From CAWCQC01 sp963819905 (GTDB lineage Bacteria > Actinomycetota > Thermoleophilia > Gaiellales > Gaiellaceae): a stretch of 64,000 bases of DNA. The stretch covers positions 186,001 through 250,000 of the forward strand of contig CAWFXP010000010.1 in the NCBI GenBank assembly GCA_963819905.1, written 5' to 3'. The notes beneath the pieces are model-generated. The model saw nothing but the letters and a program-made list of their open reading frames with translations. It was not told where the DNA came from and did not search any database. Of this stretch, positions 51,091-60,113 are shown one piece after another. Both the position numbers and the translations under genes were made by a program. The first letter of the stretch is position 1. Each line of letters begins with the position of its first letter.

Positions 51091-52452
51091 CTACGGCTTG
51101 ATGTTCTGGTTCAGGTGGAAGACATTCTCCGGGTCGTAGGCGCGCTTGACCTCGACGAGCCGGCCGTAGTTCGGGCCGTAGGCAGCCCGCACCGCCTGCT
51201 CGTCCTCGTCGTCGCCGAGGTAGTTGAGCCAGCGGCGCCCGGCGAAGTGGGGCTCGGCACGAGCGTACGTCTCGCGGGTCCAGGCGACGTTCGCCGCGGT
51301 GGTCTCCGGGTCGAGCCAGGCGGTCGGGATCAGGAGGTTGAAGCCGGGCTCGCGATGAGGCACCGCGGTCGCCGAGACCGGAATGCGCGTCACCTCACCG
51401 TGGAAGAGCTCGAACGCGATCGCGCCAAGCGGTGTCGGACAGGCCTCGAACTGCTCGACGACCGAGTCGATCAGCTCGTCGGACAGCTCGGACAGGAAGC
51501 TCGACTTCCAGTAGTTGAGCGAGCCCTCCGGCCACCCGTCGTCGAGGAGCGCCCCGAAGACCTCGTACGGCATCGGGCCCACCTGGACGTCGAGAGGCGA
51601 ACCGAACTCGAGCAGCGGCTTGACCTCCTCGTCTGCCCGCTCGGGCGGGCCCGTGTGGCAGACGATGAGCGCCGAGAGCTTCACCCCGGCGCCGTCGGGC
51701 GTGTGGACGAGGCCGGCGAAGACCGTGAGCTGGTCGGAGACGTCGGCCACGAAGTCGCGGTAGAAGCGGAGCAGGTCGCGGGCGGCGTCGAACGGATGCA
51801 CGACCAGCCCGCCCGTGATCATCGGCCCCACCTCGTGCAACCGGAACGTGAACCAGGGGACGACCCCGAAGTTGCCGCCGCCGCCCCTGAGCGCCCAGTA
51901 GAGGTCGGGGTGCTCGCTCTCGCTGGCCGTCAGGACGCGTCCGTCGGCGGTCACGACCTCGGCGGAGACGAGGTTGTCCGCTGCCAGCCCGTACTCGCTC
52001 ATGAGCCATCCGAGACCGCCGCCGAGCGTCAGCCCACCGACGCCTGTCGTCGAGATGGCGCCGCCCGTGACGGCGAGGCTGTGCAGCTGGCTCTCACGGT
52101 TGAGGTCGGCCCACCTGGCCCCTCCCTGGACCCGCGCGATCCGGGCCACGGGATCGACGTGCACGCCCCTCATCGCCGAGAGGTCGATCATCAGGCCGCC
52201 GTCCGTGATCGCGCGTCCCGACACGTTGTGCCCACCGCCGCGAACGGAGATCTCGAGCTCCCGGTCGCGGGCAAGCTGCACGGCCGCAACGACATCCGCC
52301 GTCCCGCAACACCGCGCGACGGCGGCCGGGCGCCTGTCGATCAGGCCGTTGTGGATACGGCGAGCCTCGTCGTAGCCGTCGTCATCTGCCCGAAGGACAT
52401 CACCTCGGAAGCCCTCGAGCGCTTCCGGCAGACCGTCGGTCACCGTGGCCAT
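51091..52452 (-). CDS. FAD-binding oxidoreductase, berberine-bridge-enzyme-like
   Basis: A 453-residue PCMH-fold flavoprotein. The 8-alpha-histidyl FAD site is in SVRGGGHNVSGRAI. The second covalent site of bicovalent members, a Cys, is absent (TTGVGGLTLGGGLGWL), so the flavin is probably mono-covalent. The C-terminal BBE motif ends VKRAYDPENVFHLNQNIKP. The start at 52452 is supported by AGGAGG upstream. The family oxidises sugars, alkaloids and other alcohols or amines; no signal peptide is seen. Confidence 0.9.
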   Translation of the reverse strand: MATVTDGLPEALEGFRGDVLRADDDGYDEARRIHNGLIDRRPAAVARCCGTADVVAAVQLARDRELEISVRGGGHNVSGRAITDGGLMIDLSAMRGVHVDPVARIARVQGGARWADLNRESQLHSLAVTGGAISTTGVGGLTLGGGLGWLMSEYGLAADNLVSAEVVTADGRVLTASESEHPDLYWALRGGGGNFGVVPWFTFRLHEVGPMITGGLVVHPFDAARDLLRFYRDFVADVSDQLTVFAGLVHTPDGAGVKLSALIVCHTGPPERADEEVKPLLEFGSPLDVQVGPMPYEVFGALLDDGWPEGSLNYWKSSFLSELSDELIDSVVEQFEACPTPLGAIAFELFHGEVTRIPVSATAVPHREPGFNLLIPTAWLDPETTAANVAWTRETYARAEPHFAGRRWLNYLGDDEDEQAVRAAYGPNYGRLVEVKRAYDPENVFHLNQNIKP

Positions 52453-52504
52453 GCCAACCACCTCCTCTTCGACCTCGACACTTCTCCACACCCGTCGGCG
52501 CTTG

Positions 52505-52921
52505 TCAAGGCGCCGGATCGCCCCAGCCGGCGACAACCGGGAGGCCGGCCGACAACCAGCCGTCGACACCCCCGATGACGTCAGCTGCGCGCGAGAACCC
52601 GATCGCGCGCAGCCAGGCTGCGGCCAGGCTCGACGAGTACCCCTCCCGGCAGAGCAGGATCACCTGCGCGTCGAGTGGCAGCTTGTCGTTCCTCGTCGGG
52701 CAGTCCGGATCGAGCCGCCAAGCAAGCACGGAAATTGGGTGATGAAGCGCTCCCGGAATCCGGACCCCCTGTCTTCGGCGCTCGTCATCCGAGCGAACGT
52801 CGACGAGCGCCGCTCCGGCCCGATGCGCAGCGAACGCCTCGTGGGGAGTCAGGCGCTCGATCGTCTCACGCGCCTCGGCGAGTAGGTCGTCGATCGTCCG
52901 CGAACGGGTTTCGAGCCGCAC
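52505..52921 (-). CDS. rhodanese-like domain protein
   Basis: A 138-residue single rhodanese domain from a GTG at 52921. The active-site loop CREGYSS provides the cysteine, and VDVRSDDERRRQGVRIPGALH is the family's N-terminal signature. It would transfer sulfane sulfur to cyanide or thiols, or carry persulfide. It lies 53 bases upstream of the BBE-like gene on the same strand. Confidence 0.9.
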   Translation of the reverse strand: MRLETRSRTIDDLLAEARETIERLTPHEAFAAHRAGAALVDVRSDDERRRQGVRIPGALHHPISVLAWRLDPDCPTRNDKLPLDAQVILLCREGYSSSLAAAWLRAIGFSRAADVIGGVDGWLSAGLPVVAGWGDPAP

Positions 52922-52974
52922 GGGCGACCGATGCTAGACGGGTCGAAGCGTCCGAACCTTACGAGCCTGTGAAA

Positions 52975-54066
52975 TCAGAGAGGCCGCTCTGCCTCGGCTC
53001 TCGCTGCACGCTCCCGGCGCGCTGCGAGGTACTCGCGCAGGATCACCTGAATCGCCCCGGCGATCGGAATCGCGCCGAGCGCGCCAACGATCCCGGCGAG
53101 CTCGGCGCCGATGAGGACGGCGGCGAGGACGACGAGCGGCGAGAGCTGCACGGTGCGTCCATAGATGAGCGGCTGGAGGACGTGGTTCTCGAACTGCTGG
53201 TAGACGAGGAAGAAGACCCCGACGATAAGGCCGATCACCCAGCCCTTGGTGATCGTCGCGACGGTGACGAGGATCACGGCGGCGATCGTGGCGCCGGCGA
53301 GCGGCACGAGGTCGAACACACCGGCCACGAGCGCGAGCGGAACCGAGTACGGGACGCCGGTCGCGAGGAGGATGACGAGCGCCCCGATGAACGCGATGAA
53401 GCTGATCAGCAGGTTGCCCGACACGTAACCGCCGACCGTCTTGTAGATCCCATGGGCCATCCGCTCCCAGCGGGCCCGCGGGCCTTCGGGGAGAAGATCC
53501 GCCACGGAGCGGTGCAGGCGCGGGCCGTCGATCAGCATGAACAGCGTGAGGAAGACGATGGCGACGACCCCGACGACTGCCGTGACGACGCTCTGCGCGA
53601 TCGAGAGCGCCGGCGTGGTCAGACCGAGAACGCTGCCGAGCCCTCGATCCTGGAGCGCCTCGCGGATCCGCTCGACGATCTGGTAGTCGCGTTCGAGAAA
53701 CCCGAGCGGGCCCTCGCCGCGGGTCAGCTCCTCGACGAGACCGGGAACGGCATCGACGAACTCGGCGATCTGGTCGATCAGCGGCGGCAGCACGAGATAC
53801 AGGAAGCCGGCGATCACCGCAACGGCCAGGACGAGCACGATCAACGCCGCGAAAACCCGCCGCAGGCCGCGCCGCATGATGAACTCGACCGCCGGGTTGA
53901 GCGCCATCGCCAGGAACAGGGCGATCAGGAGCCAGGTGATGATGCGCCAGCTCGAGTAGACGAGGAAGACGAGGGCCGCGACGAGCAGCGCGAGGCCGAG
54001 CACGCCGAGCACCGTGCGCGTGCGCACCCGGACGATCCGCTCCGGTGTCGCCATCGAGACCAGCAT
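52975..54066 (-). CDS. AI-2E family (PerM/TqsA) transporter
   Basis: A 363-residue membrane protein with about seven or eight helices. Family signs are the N-terminal LLIALFLAMALNPAVEFIMRR, the central GYVSGNLLISFIAFIGALV and VYQQFENHVLQPLIYGRTVQLSPL. A polar periplasmic loop spans about residues 90-165. Members export signalling molecules or act as ion antiporters. A second in-frame ATG at 54054 is an alternative start. Confidence 0.9.
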   Translation of the reverse strand: MLVSMATPERIVRVRTRTVLGVLGLALLVAALVFLVYSSWRIITWLLIALFLAMALNPAVEFIMRRGLRRVFAALIVLVLAVAVIAGFLYLVLPPLIDQIAEFVDAVPGLVEELTRGEGPLGFLERDYQIVERIREALQDRGLGSVLGLTTPALSIAQSVVTAVVGVVAIVFLTLFMLIDGPRLHRSVADLLPEGPRARWERMAHGIYKTVGGYVSGNLLISFIAFIGALVILLATGVPYSVPLALVAGVFDLVPLAGATIAAVILVTVATITKGWVIGLIVGVFFLVYQQFENHVLQPLIYGRTVQLSPLVVLAAVLIGAELAGIVGALGAIPIAGAIQVILREYLAARRERAARAEAERPL

Positions 54067-54105
54067 CGCGGACGCCCCGGACGGTGACCCGCAGCCCGGA
54101 GCGGG

Positions 54106-54933
54106 CTACTCGCCGAGCGCGGCGACGCCGGTGACGGCCACGATTACAAGAGCGATCCCGGCGATCTGCCGTGGCAGCGGGCGCTCTCCCGAGAGGAGGC
54201 CCGCGAAGACGGCAACCGTCGCGAACTGGGCAGCGAGGACGGCAGCCACTGCCGTTGGCCCACGATCGGCAGCCGCCACGAAGAGCAGGTAGGCGGCCGA
54301 GTCGCCGACCCCCCAGGCGGCCACCCGCCAGAAGTCGCGTGTCCACGACGTCACGACACCGGCGGAGAGCGCCATCGCCAGCGCGGTCAGGAGAGCCGTC
54401 GCGCGGATCAGCAGGAATCCCCAGTAGACGCCGAGGTCGTCCGCCACCGGGACGGTGAGCGCGAGGATCGTTCCCCACATGAGGGCCGCGGAGACCGCCG
54501 GCACCAGGGCCGCCTTGCCGCCGCCGCGGCCCATCGCGGCGAGCACGACGCCGATCACGGCGACGGGCAGGAAGAACGCGACCGACGTCGAGACGTCCTC
54601 GCCGGCCGCGATCGCGATCATCGCCGCGACGGCTCCCTCGCACGCGATGATCGGCGCGACGACGGCGACTGCGCCGTCACGGAAGGCCGAGAACCCGACG
54701 CGGTAGGCAACCGCGGAGAGCACACCGACGACGAGCGCGAGCGCGACACCGCGGGTCGTCCAGTCCGGCGGGTCGACGAACAGCGCTCCAGGCAGGATCA
54801 GGCAGAAGCCGATGAGAACCGAGCCGAAGAGGACGGCGACGGGCCCGACGCTTCTCGTCGCCTGCGCCAGCCAGACGTCGGGAGCTCCCCAGCAGACCGC
54901 GCACGCCAGACCGAGGAGAATGGTGATCGTCAC
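54106..54933 (-). CDS. EamA/DMT family transporter
   Basis: A 275-residue membrane protein with ten predicted helices in two EamA repeats, the first starting ITILLGLACAVCWGAPDVWLA and the second ending QIAGIALVIVAVTGVAAL. The GTG at 54933 overlaps the stop of the next EamA gene by four bases, so both are translated together. A heteromeric exporter or two independent metabolite exporters are possible. Confidence 0.87.
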   Translation of the reverse strand: MTITILLGLACAVCWGAPDVWLAQATRSVGPVAVLFGSVLIGFCLILPGALFVDPPDWTTRGVALALVVGVLSAVAYRVGFSAFRDGAVAVVAPIIACEGAVAAMIAIAAGEDVSTSVAFFLPVAVIGVVLAAMGRGGGKAALVPAVSAALMWGTILALTVPVADDLGVYWGFLLIRATALLTALAMALSAGVVTSWTRDFWRVAAWGVGDSAAYLLFVAAADRGPTAVAAVLAAQFATVAVFAGLLSGERPLPRQIAGIALVIVAVTGVAALGE

Positions 54934-55814
54934 TCGCGCGCACCGGTCCGCAAGGGCGCTCGCTGGAAGCTGAGCGCCACCACGCTTGCGACGATGAGAA
55001 CGCCGCCGACGAGCTGGAGCGCTGTGAGGCTCTCGTCGAGCACGGCGTAGGCGAGGAGCACGCTGACGAGCGGCTCGGCGACGGACAGGAGGCCCGCCGT
55101 CCCGGCACCGACGAGCCGGATGCCGCTGTAGAAGAGGCCGATCGGGATCACCGCGCCGACCACGACCGACGCGATCGCCCAGCCCCAGGCCTCGGTCGAC
55201 AGGTCGAAGTCCGCCGACCGGGCGGGCAGCGCCAGCGCCAGCACGATCGCGGGGCTCGTGAACATCAGTCCGCCGAGGACGAGCGGCGTGAGCGGATAGC
55301 TGGCCATCAGATACCTGCTCGAGAGGATGAGGGCTGCGACGCCGAGACCCGCGACCAGGCCGAGCGTGATGCCCACCCAGGTGGCGGACTCCGGAACGCC
55401 GATCGTCAGCGCGACGCCGGCCAGGGCGACGACGAGGATCAGGGCCCGGCGGACGCCGAGCTCCTCCCCGAAGAGGACGGCCGCCAGGACGACCGTGATC
55501 AGCGGATACGCGAAGTAGAGGAGGGTGACGAGCGCGACCGGCGCCCGGGCGTACCCCTCGAAGAGCGCGAGGCCGACCCCGAGCTGTAGCGCCCCGAGCG
55601 ACGCTCCGAGGAGTGCCGCACGTCGTCCAGGCCACGGATTTCGGAGCGCGTAGGCGATCAGCGCGAGGGCAGGGCCGGTGATCGCAAAGCGCAGGAAAAG
55701 CAGGGTGTACGCGTCACCGCCCGCATCGTAGAAGAGCTTCGAGAAGACCCCGAGCGTTCCGAAGCAGGAGGCCGAGACGAGGACGAGCAGGTAGCCGCGG
55801 GCCGGCGCGTGCAC
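54930..55814 (-). CDS. EamA/DMT family transporter, upstream partner
   Basis: A 294-residue ten-helix transporter from a GTG at 55814. The repeats begin YLLVLVSASCFGTLGVFSKLF and ILSSRYLMASYPLTPLVLGG. The end, QLVGGVLIVASVVALSF, is typical of RhaT/YdcZ relatives. It is coupled to the downstream EamA gene. It belongs to the group that exports amino acids or similar metabolites; no substrate can be assigned. Confidence 0.88.
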   Translation of the reverse strand: MHAPARGYLLVLVSASCFGTLGVFSKLFYDAGGDAYTLLFLRFAITGPALALIAYALRNPWPGRRAALLGASLGALQLGVGLALFEGYARAPVALVTLLYFAYPLITVVLAAVLFGEELGVRRALILVVALAGVALTIGVPESATWVGITLGLVAGLGVAALILSSRYLMASYPLTPLVLGGLMFTSPAIVLALALPARSADFDLSTEAWGWAIASVVVGAVIPIGLFYSGIRLVGAGTAGLLSVAEPLVSVLLAYAVLDESLTALQLVGGVLIVASVVALSFQRAPLRTGARE

Positions 55815-55884
55815 ACGCGGACTCTCTCATGGGCACGGCTCGTGTTCCGCCTCGACCCGTCTCGGGCTGCCGTCCGGCGAGGCG

Positions 55885-56853
55885 CTAGCCCGGGGAGACG
55901 ATGCAGCGAAAACCGATGTGACTTGTGCTCGTGTCGACGGCTTCTGCCTGACGGGCGGCCGGTCGGTAGCGCAGGCAGTAGTTCGGAGCGCAGAGGTGGG
56001 AGCCTCCCTTGATCACGCGCCGTGGGATCGAAAGGCCGGTGCCGTCCGTCTCGTCGCGCTCTTCGGAGCTCGGAACGCGCGGAGCCTGCGGAGCGCAACA
56101 GGGTTTCTCGGCACCGGGGCTGCCGCCGGGCGCGTAGAAGTCGGACGTCCACTCCCAGACGTTGCCCGTCATGTCGTAGAGCCCGAAGCCGTTGGGCGGG
56201 AAGCGGCGGACCGGTGAGGTCCGTTCGAACCCGTCGAGGACGAGGTTCTGCCAGGGGAACTCGCCCTGCCAGGTGTTCGCCATCGTCCGGCCTTTCGGGT
56301 TGGGATCGTCTCCCCAGGCAAAGACGGCGGACTCGAGCCCGCCGCGCGCGGCGTACTCCCATTGCGCCTCGCTCGGAAGCTCCTTGCCGGCCCAGGCGGC
56401 GTACGCGGCCGCGTCCCCCCACGCGATGTGCGTGACCGGGTGCCGTTCGCGGCCGTGAACGGTCGTCCCCGGGCCCTCGGGGTGGCGCCATTGCGCCGCC
56501 GGCACCCAGGCCCACCAGTTGCGGAAATCCCCGAGATCGACCGGTCCGGGCGTCTGCTGGAAGACGAGCGACCCGGGGACGAGCAGATCTGCGTCGGCGT
56601 CCGGGTACGCCTCGGGATCGGGCGCCAGCTCCGCCCACGTGACGTGGCCGGTCGCCTTCACGAAGCGGCGAAACTCCGCCACCGTCACCGGATGCTCGTC
56701 GATCCAGAATCCCTCGAGCGAGACCCGCGGGACCGGGCGCTCCTCGGGATAGAAGTCCTCGGAGCCCATCAGGAACTCGCCCGGCGGCACCCAGGTCATG
56801 TTCTTCGTCGGGGAGGTCGCCCGTGGCCGCTGTGCGTCTCCGGTTTCTCGCAT
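55885..56853 (-). CDS. formylglycine-generating enzyme (SUMF1/EgtB-fold) family protein
   Basis: A 322-residue FGE-sulfatase domain protein: MTWVPPGEFLMGSEDFYPEE, then ELPSEAQWEYAARGG, NVWEWTSDFY and KGGSHLCAPNYCLRYRP. The last stretch keeps both cysteines that bind copper in formylglycine-generating enzymes, so real Cys-to-formylglycine activity is plausible. The sulfatase or other target is not in the window. The ATG at 56853 is preferred to a TTG at 56865. No signal peptide is visible, as in cytosolic actinobacterial FGE. Confidence 0.88.
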   Translation of the reverse strand: MRETGDAQRPRATSPTKNMTWVPPGEFLMGSEDFYPEERPVPRVSLEGFWIDEHPVTVAEFRRFVKATGHVTWAELAPDPEAYPDADADLLVPGSLVFQQTPGPVDLGDFRNWWAWVPAAQWRHPEGPGTTVHGRERHPVTHIAWGDAAAYAAWAGKELPSEAQWEYAARGGLESAVFAWGDDPNPKGRTMANTWQGEFPWQNLVLDGFERTSPVRRFPPNGFGLYDMTGNVWEWTSDFYAPGGSPGAEKPCCAPQAPRVPSSEERDETDGTGLSIPRRVIKGGSHLCAPNYCLRYRPAARQAEAVDTSTSHIGFRCIVSPG

Positions 56854-56941
56854 CGGGTCGCCCAATCAGTAGCACTCCGCCCGTGCGTCCGGCGTTGCTG
56901 TCAACGACGAGAGAGCACCGGCGGGCGGCACCGGAGAAAGC

Positions 56942-56975
56942 ACGGGCCGGACGTCTGCGGCAACATCCGGCCCGT
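56942..56975 (-). terminator. strong hairpin downstream of the AlkZ-like gene
   Basis: ACGGGCCGGA (56942-56951) and TCCGGCCCGT (56966-56975) form a perfect ten-pair stem with a 14-base loop, about 100 bases after the minus-strand AlkZ-like gene. A short T-containing stretch (GCTTTCTC) follows on the minus strand. Confidence 0.5.
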
Positions 56976-57075
56976 CGCTAAAAGGGCGCATTCCTACGCC
57001 GGCACGGTACGTACCCACTCCCGCGCATGATCAACCCTGCTCGTCCGAGTCACCTGCCGGACGACAAGACCCGGA

Positions 57076-58209
57076 TCAGCGCAAGAACGACACACGGGCG
57101 ATGCGCGACAGCGAAAGGAACGCGGCGAAGCGTTGCAGCTCGGCGTCGAGCTCGCGCCGGAAAATTGCGTCGCGCGGACGTTTCGCGACGAATCCGAGCT
57201 CGACGTGCAGTTTGTCGTCGCCCGCCCGCACGTTCGCCCACCCGATGACGGCGTCACCGTAGAGCAACGGCAACGCGTAGTAGCCGAGCACGCGCTTCGG
57301 GGGCGGCGTGTAGGCCTCGAGGCGATAGCGCCAGTCCCAGAAGAGCTCGAAGCGCCGGCGATCCCAGACGACGGGATCGAAGGGCGCGAGCAGGCGCACC
57401 GTCGCGCGCGGCGCACCGCCGATGCGCTCGCCGGGCGGCACGAACCACGCGCGACCGTCGACGATCACCTTCGCGATGACGCCCGAATCGAGCGCGCGGT
57501 TGATCGAGCCGCGCTCGGTGAGGAGGGGCGCGAGCCCCGGAGCGCCGTGGCGCAGCATCATCGTCAGCTGCCGCAGCGACGACTCGGGCACCGGCGCATA
57601 CAGGTGGACCAGGTGCGCGATCAGCTTCGCGACACGCTCCTGGGGCTGCGGTCCGAGCTCGCCGGCCGCGTGATGGGTCGCCATGGCGTAGATGCGGACC
57701 CCGCGCTCGCGGCGCGCGACGCGAAGCGTCCCGCGATAGTGGAGCGCGTCGAGCATGTGCGTCGCCGCCGACGAGCTCCCGCCCCAGTAGTTGATGACCG
57801 AGCGCCCGCCGTGATCCGTGTCGAGGTCGCGCGGATGCGTCGGCCCCTGCGCGCGTACGAACTCGGTGATCGGCTCGATCAGCTCCGGATGCGACTCCTC
57901 GATCCGCGTCTTCGAGGACGTCCGCGGATGCATCAGCGCCTGCAGCTCGCGGGTCATGAACCCGTAGTTGTGCAGCGCGTCCTCCTCGACGCCGAGCCGG
58001 ACGTAACGGCGCTCGAGGTCGCCGTCGCGATAGCCCTTCACGCGCTGGCGGAGGATCAGGTCCTGCGCACGGGCCGGCGCGCGGATCGGATCGGCTTGGA
58101 CGAAGCCCATCCGTGCGAGCGCGCGCGGCAGCGTCGTCAGCGTGAAGAGAGAACGCACGACGGCGTACGCGCGCAGGTCGTCGAGCGTGAGGGACTCGGG
58201 TTCTGGCAT
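57076..58209 (-). CDS. AlkZ/YcaQ-like winged-helix DNA glycosylase family protein
   Basis: A 377-residue HTH_42 protein with tandem winged helices. The N-terminal segment MGFVQADPIRAPARAQDLIL contains the QxD pair (Gln and Asp) used by YcaQ/AlkZ enzymes to excise alkylated bases and unhook interstrand crosslinks. The later LLAPFDPVVWDRRRFELFW and VLGYYALPLLYGDAVIGWAN are family blocks. It would act on nuclear DNA damage from alkylating natural products. The monocistronic gene starts at 58209. Confidence 0.87.
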   Translation of the reverse strand: MPEPESLTLDDLRAYAVVRSLFTLTTLPRALARMGFVQADPIRAPARAQDLILRQRVKGYRDGDLERRYVRLGVEEDALHNYGFMTRELQALMHPRTSSKTRIEESHPELIEPITEFVRAQGPTHPRDLDTDHGGRSVINYWGGSSSAATHMLDALHYRGTLRVARRERGVRIYAMATHHAAGELGPQPQERVAKLIAHLVHLYAPVPESSLRQLTMMLRHGAPGLAPLLTERGSINRALDSGVIAKVIVDGRAWFVPPGERIGGAPRATVRLLAPFDPVVWDRRRFELFWDWRYRLEAYTPPPKRVLGYYALPLLYGDAVIGWANVRAGDDKLHVELGFVAKRPRDAIFRRELDAELQRFAAFLSLSRIARVSFLR

Positions 58210-58325
58210 CGGGCGAGAAGAAATCGAGCGCCCGCGATTATCGACAATGGAGTCCGGCGTACACGCTTGAACTAGAGTTGCGCGGCGCCCGCTTGTCAGC
58301 GCGTCCGCGAACTGGAGGTCTGATC

Positions 58326-58604
58326 ATGTACGCAACCGTCCGCCGTTACGCAGGAAGCGATCTGGCAACAAAGGTCGCCGACCGAGGCGTCGAGATCAAC
58401 GAGGTAATGGGAGGAGTGGCGGGTCTGCGCGCCTACTACCTGATTCAGGCAGGCGGCGACAGCATCTCGGTAACGATCAGCGACGACGCGGCAGGCGGGC
58501 GGGCATCGAGCGAAGCCGCCGCACGCTGGCTCAGCGAGAACATGGGCGACATGGGAGCACCAGCGCCCGAGATCTCGGCGGGCGAGGTCGTCGCCAGCAT
58601 GTAG
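58326..58604 (+). CDS. small ABM-like alpha/beta-barrel protein, function unknown
   Basis: A 92-residue protein from an ATG with GGAGG seven bases upstream. MYATVRRYAGSDLATKVADR, then GLRAYYLIQAGGDSISVTIS and a C-terminal helix ARWLSENMGD suggest a dimeric ferredoxin-like (antibiotic biosynthesis monooxygenase) fold. The usual catalytic residues are not clear. It is isolated, next to a GYD-domain gene of similar fold on the other strand. Confidence 0.75.
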   Translation: MYATVRRYAGSDLATKVADRGVEINEVMGGVAGLRAYYLIQAGGDSISVTISDDAAGGRASSEAAARWLSENMGDMGAPAPEISAGEVVASM

Positions 58605-58817
58605 TCAGAACCCGACGCACGCTCATCGCACGCCGAGCCCCGACGTCGCCATCCCGCAGCCGGGGCGCCTCGGGTATCGGCAGCGACTCGGCCCAGTCAC
58701 GCCTCGGTCGCGCCAGCCCGCCGGCCGGCGGGTCGCGGGAGGCTGGCCGAATCGTTCGTGCGTTGATAACGCTCAGCCCGACCCGACGCCGCAAGTGCGT
58801 CTGGCGAGCGCGAGCCG

Positions 58818-59144
58818 CTACGCGCCGGGTGCTTGGTACCGGACGTCCTGAGCCTTGCTCAGCGCATCCATCGTTTCGTCGACGGTCAAGAGCACGGTCG
58901 TTTCGATCGAGCCCAGTGCACCGCCGCCCCCAATCGCCAACGCAACGGCGGCCATCGACACGTTGTCAGGCGCCTCCCAAAGGTTGTAGCCGTCGTGTTC
59001 ACCGAACGCATACCAGAACCCGTGGAGCTTCCCACCGACCGACTCGATGTACGACTGAGCGGCCTTCCGACGGTCTTCCGGGTTGCTTATCATCCGAGCC
59101 CAGGTCTCCGGCGTGTAACTGAACCGCGTTAGATAGAGCGGCAT
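58818..59144 (-). CDS. GYD domain protein
   Basis: A 108-residue GYD-family protein (PLYLTRFSYTPETWARMISNPEDR, FGEHDGYNLWEAPDNVSMAAVALA). GYD proteins form dimeric alpha/beta barrels with unknown role. The ATG at 59144 follows GAGGAGG and is favoured over an in-frame start at 59186. Confidence 0.85.
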   Translation of the reverse strand: MPLYLTRFSYTPETWARMISNPEDRRKAAQSYIESVGGKLHGFWYAFGEHDGYNLWEAPDNVSMAAVALAIGGGGALGSIETTVLLTVDETMDALSKAQDVRYQAPGA

Positions 59145-59231
59145 CGTCCCTCCTCGTTCGCCGACCTGCAAATCAGGGGGTATCAACGGACTAGGCGGCC
59201 CAACACGAGCCTCCTGCCCGAGAAGTAGGTC

Positions 59232-59444
59232 TCAGGTGCGCCGATACCCGCGCACGAACGAGAACACGAGTGCGCCGAGGATCGGGGCCGCCACGATAGC
59301 CGTCAGCGCCCACCGCCCGTACAACTCGAACGCGTCGTTCGTCCACGCGACGGACATCACCCAGGCAATGCACAGGATCAACAGGACTATGGCTAGGAGC
59401 GACCGCACTAGCAGGATGATCCGTCCCACCGGCCGCCCTGTCAA
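59232..59444 (-). CDS. small two-helix membrane protein, unknown
   Basis: A 70-residue frame from a TTG at 59444 (a GTG six codons in is an alternative). It has two hydrophobic helices (LLAIVLLILCIAWVMSVAW and ALTAIVAAPILGALVF) and a basic tail. The helices and positive-inside pattern support a real gene, but no family is recognised. Confidence 0.5.
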   Translation of the reverse strand: MTGRPVGRIILLVRSLLAIVLLILCIAWVMSVAWTNDAFELYGRWALTAIVAAPILGALVFSFVRGYRRT

Positions 59445-59506
59445 CCCGGTCTCCCGGATTGCACACCCCGAGACCGTTAGTCCGCCCTTCTAGCAGGGAT
59501 TTCCCT

Positions 59507-59550
59507 AGAGCGGGCGACGGGACTCGAACCCGCGACCCTCAGCTTGGAAG
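59507..59550. repeat. att direct repeat, left (tRNA-Gly 3'-end copy)
   Basis: Identical over 44 bases to 61506-61549. It covers the T arm, variable loop and half the anticodon arm of tRNA-Gly but then diverges (ATGAAAGCCG), so it is a recombination scar and not a tRNA gene. Confidence 0.9.
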
Positions 59551-59635
59551 ATGAAAGCCGGGGGTGCCCGTTTTACGAAGTCCCTGCAAATACGTGCTTC
59601 CCCGTCCGGTTAGTTGGCGTTAGAACCGGCTAGTT

Positions 59636-59657
59636 GGGGACACATCCGGGGACACAT
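59636..59657 (+). repeat. paired GGGGACACAT repeats, left cluster
   Basis: GGGGACACAT at 59636-59645 and 59648-59657, 12-base period. The same word recurs in two further clusters of this element. The spacing of about one helical turn suggests protein binding, possibly integrase arm sites. Confidence 0.6.
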
Positions 59658-59756
59658 TTTGAGATCACGCACCGTACAATCCGGACGACAGGACGAACAA
59701 GAAGCGCCCGCGACGTGTCAGCGCCCGGGCGCGCGGCACAGGAGGTAGTAGCTCCC

Positions 59757-60113
59757 ATGCAAGCTCAGACTATCCGGCCAGCAAGCGGCCACGTGTTCCT
59801 CAAGAAGCGCCAGTCGGGCGCACGCTGGTACGCGAAGTACCGGACGCCCGACGGACGCCAGATCCAGAAGGCCCTCGGTCACGACTGGCAGGGGAAGGGC
59901 CGGCCGCCCACCGGCCACCTGAACCGGCGCATGGCCGAGGCCGAGCTGCGCGCCCTGCTGACCGACGCGGGCCGCGGCCTCGGGCCGCAGGGTCGCACGG
60001 GCAAGACCGTCGCGGACGCGGTGGACGAGTGGTGCGGCAGGGCCAGCAGCCCGTCAAGGTCCGCCTGCTCGGTCTCGTTCAGCGGGAGACGGCGCAGCCT
60101 GTACAGGCCGTGA
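59757..60113 (+). pseudogene. tyrosine integrase, N-terminal fragment
   Basis: From an ATG with AGGAGGT upstream, the first 92 residues (FLKKRQSGARWYAKYRTPDGRQ, then KTVADAVDEW) match the AP2-like and SAM-like DNA-binding head of phage integrases. Homology stops at about 60034; the last 26 residues to the stop are read from the antisense of another truncated frame. The catalytic domain is missing. Confidence 0.75.

Noticed and set aside
52505..56853. A functional operon linking rhodanese, AI-2E transporter, EamA pair and FGE homologue.
   Set aside because: Apart from the two EamA genes the gaps are 38-80 bases with no shared theme, so only strand direction connects them.
59509..59550. A second tRNA-Gly gene at the left end of the element.
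   Set aside because: Only the 3' 42 bases match; the D arm and 5' acceptor strand are missing.
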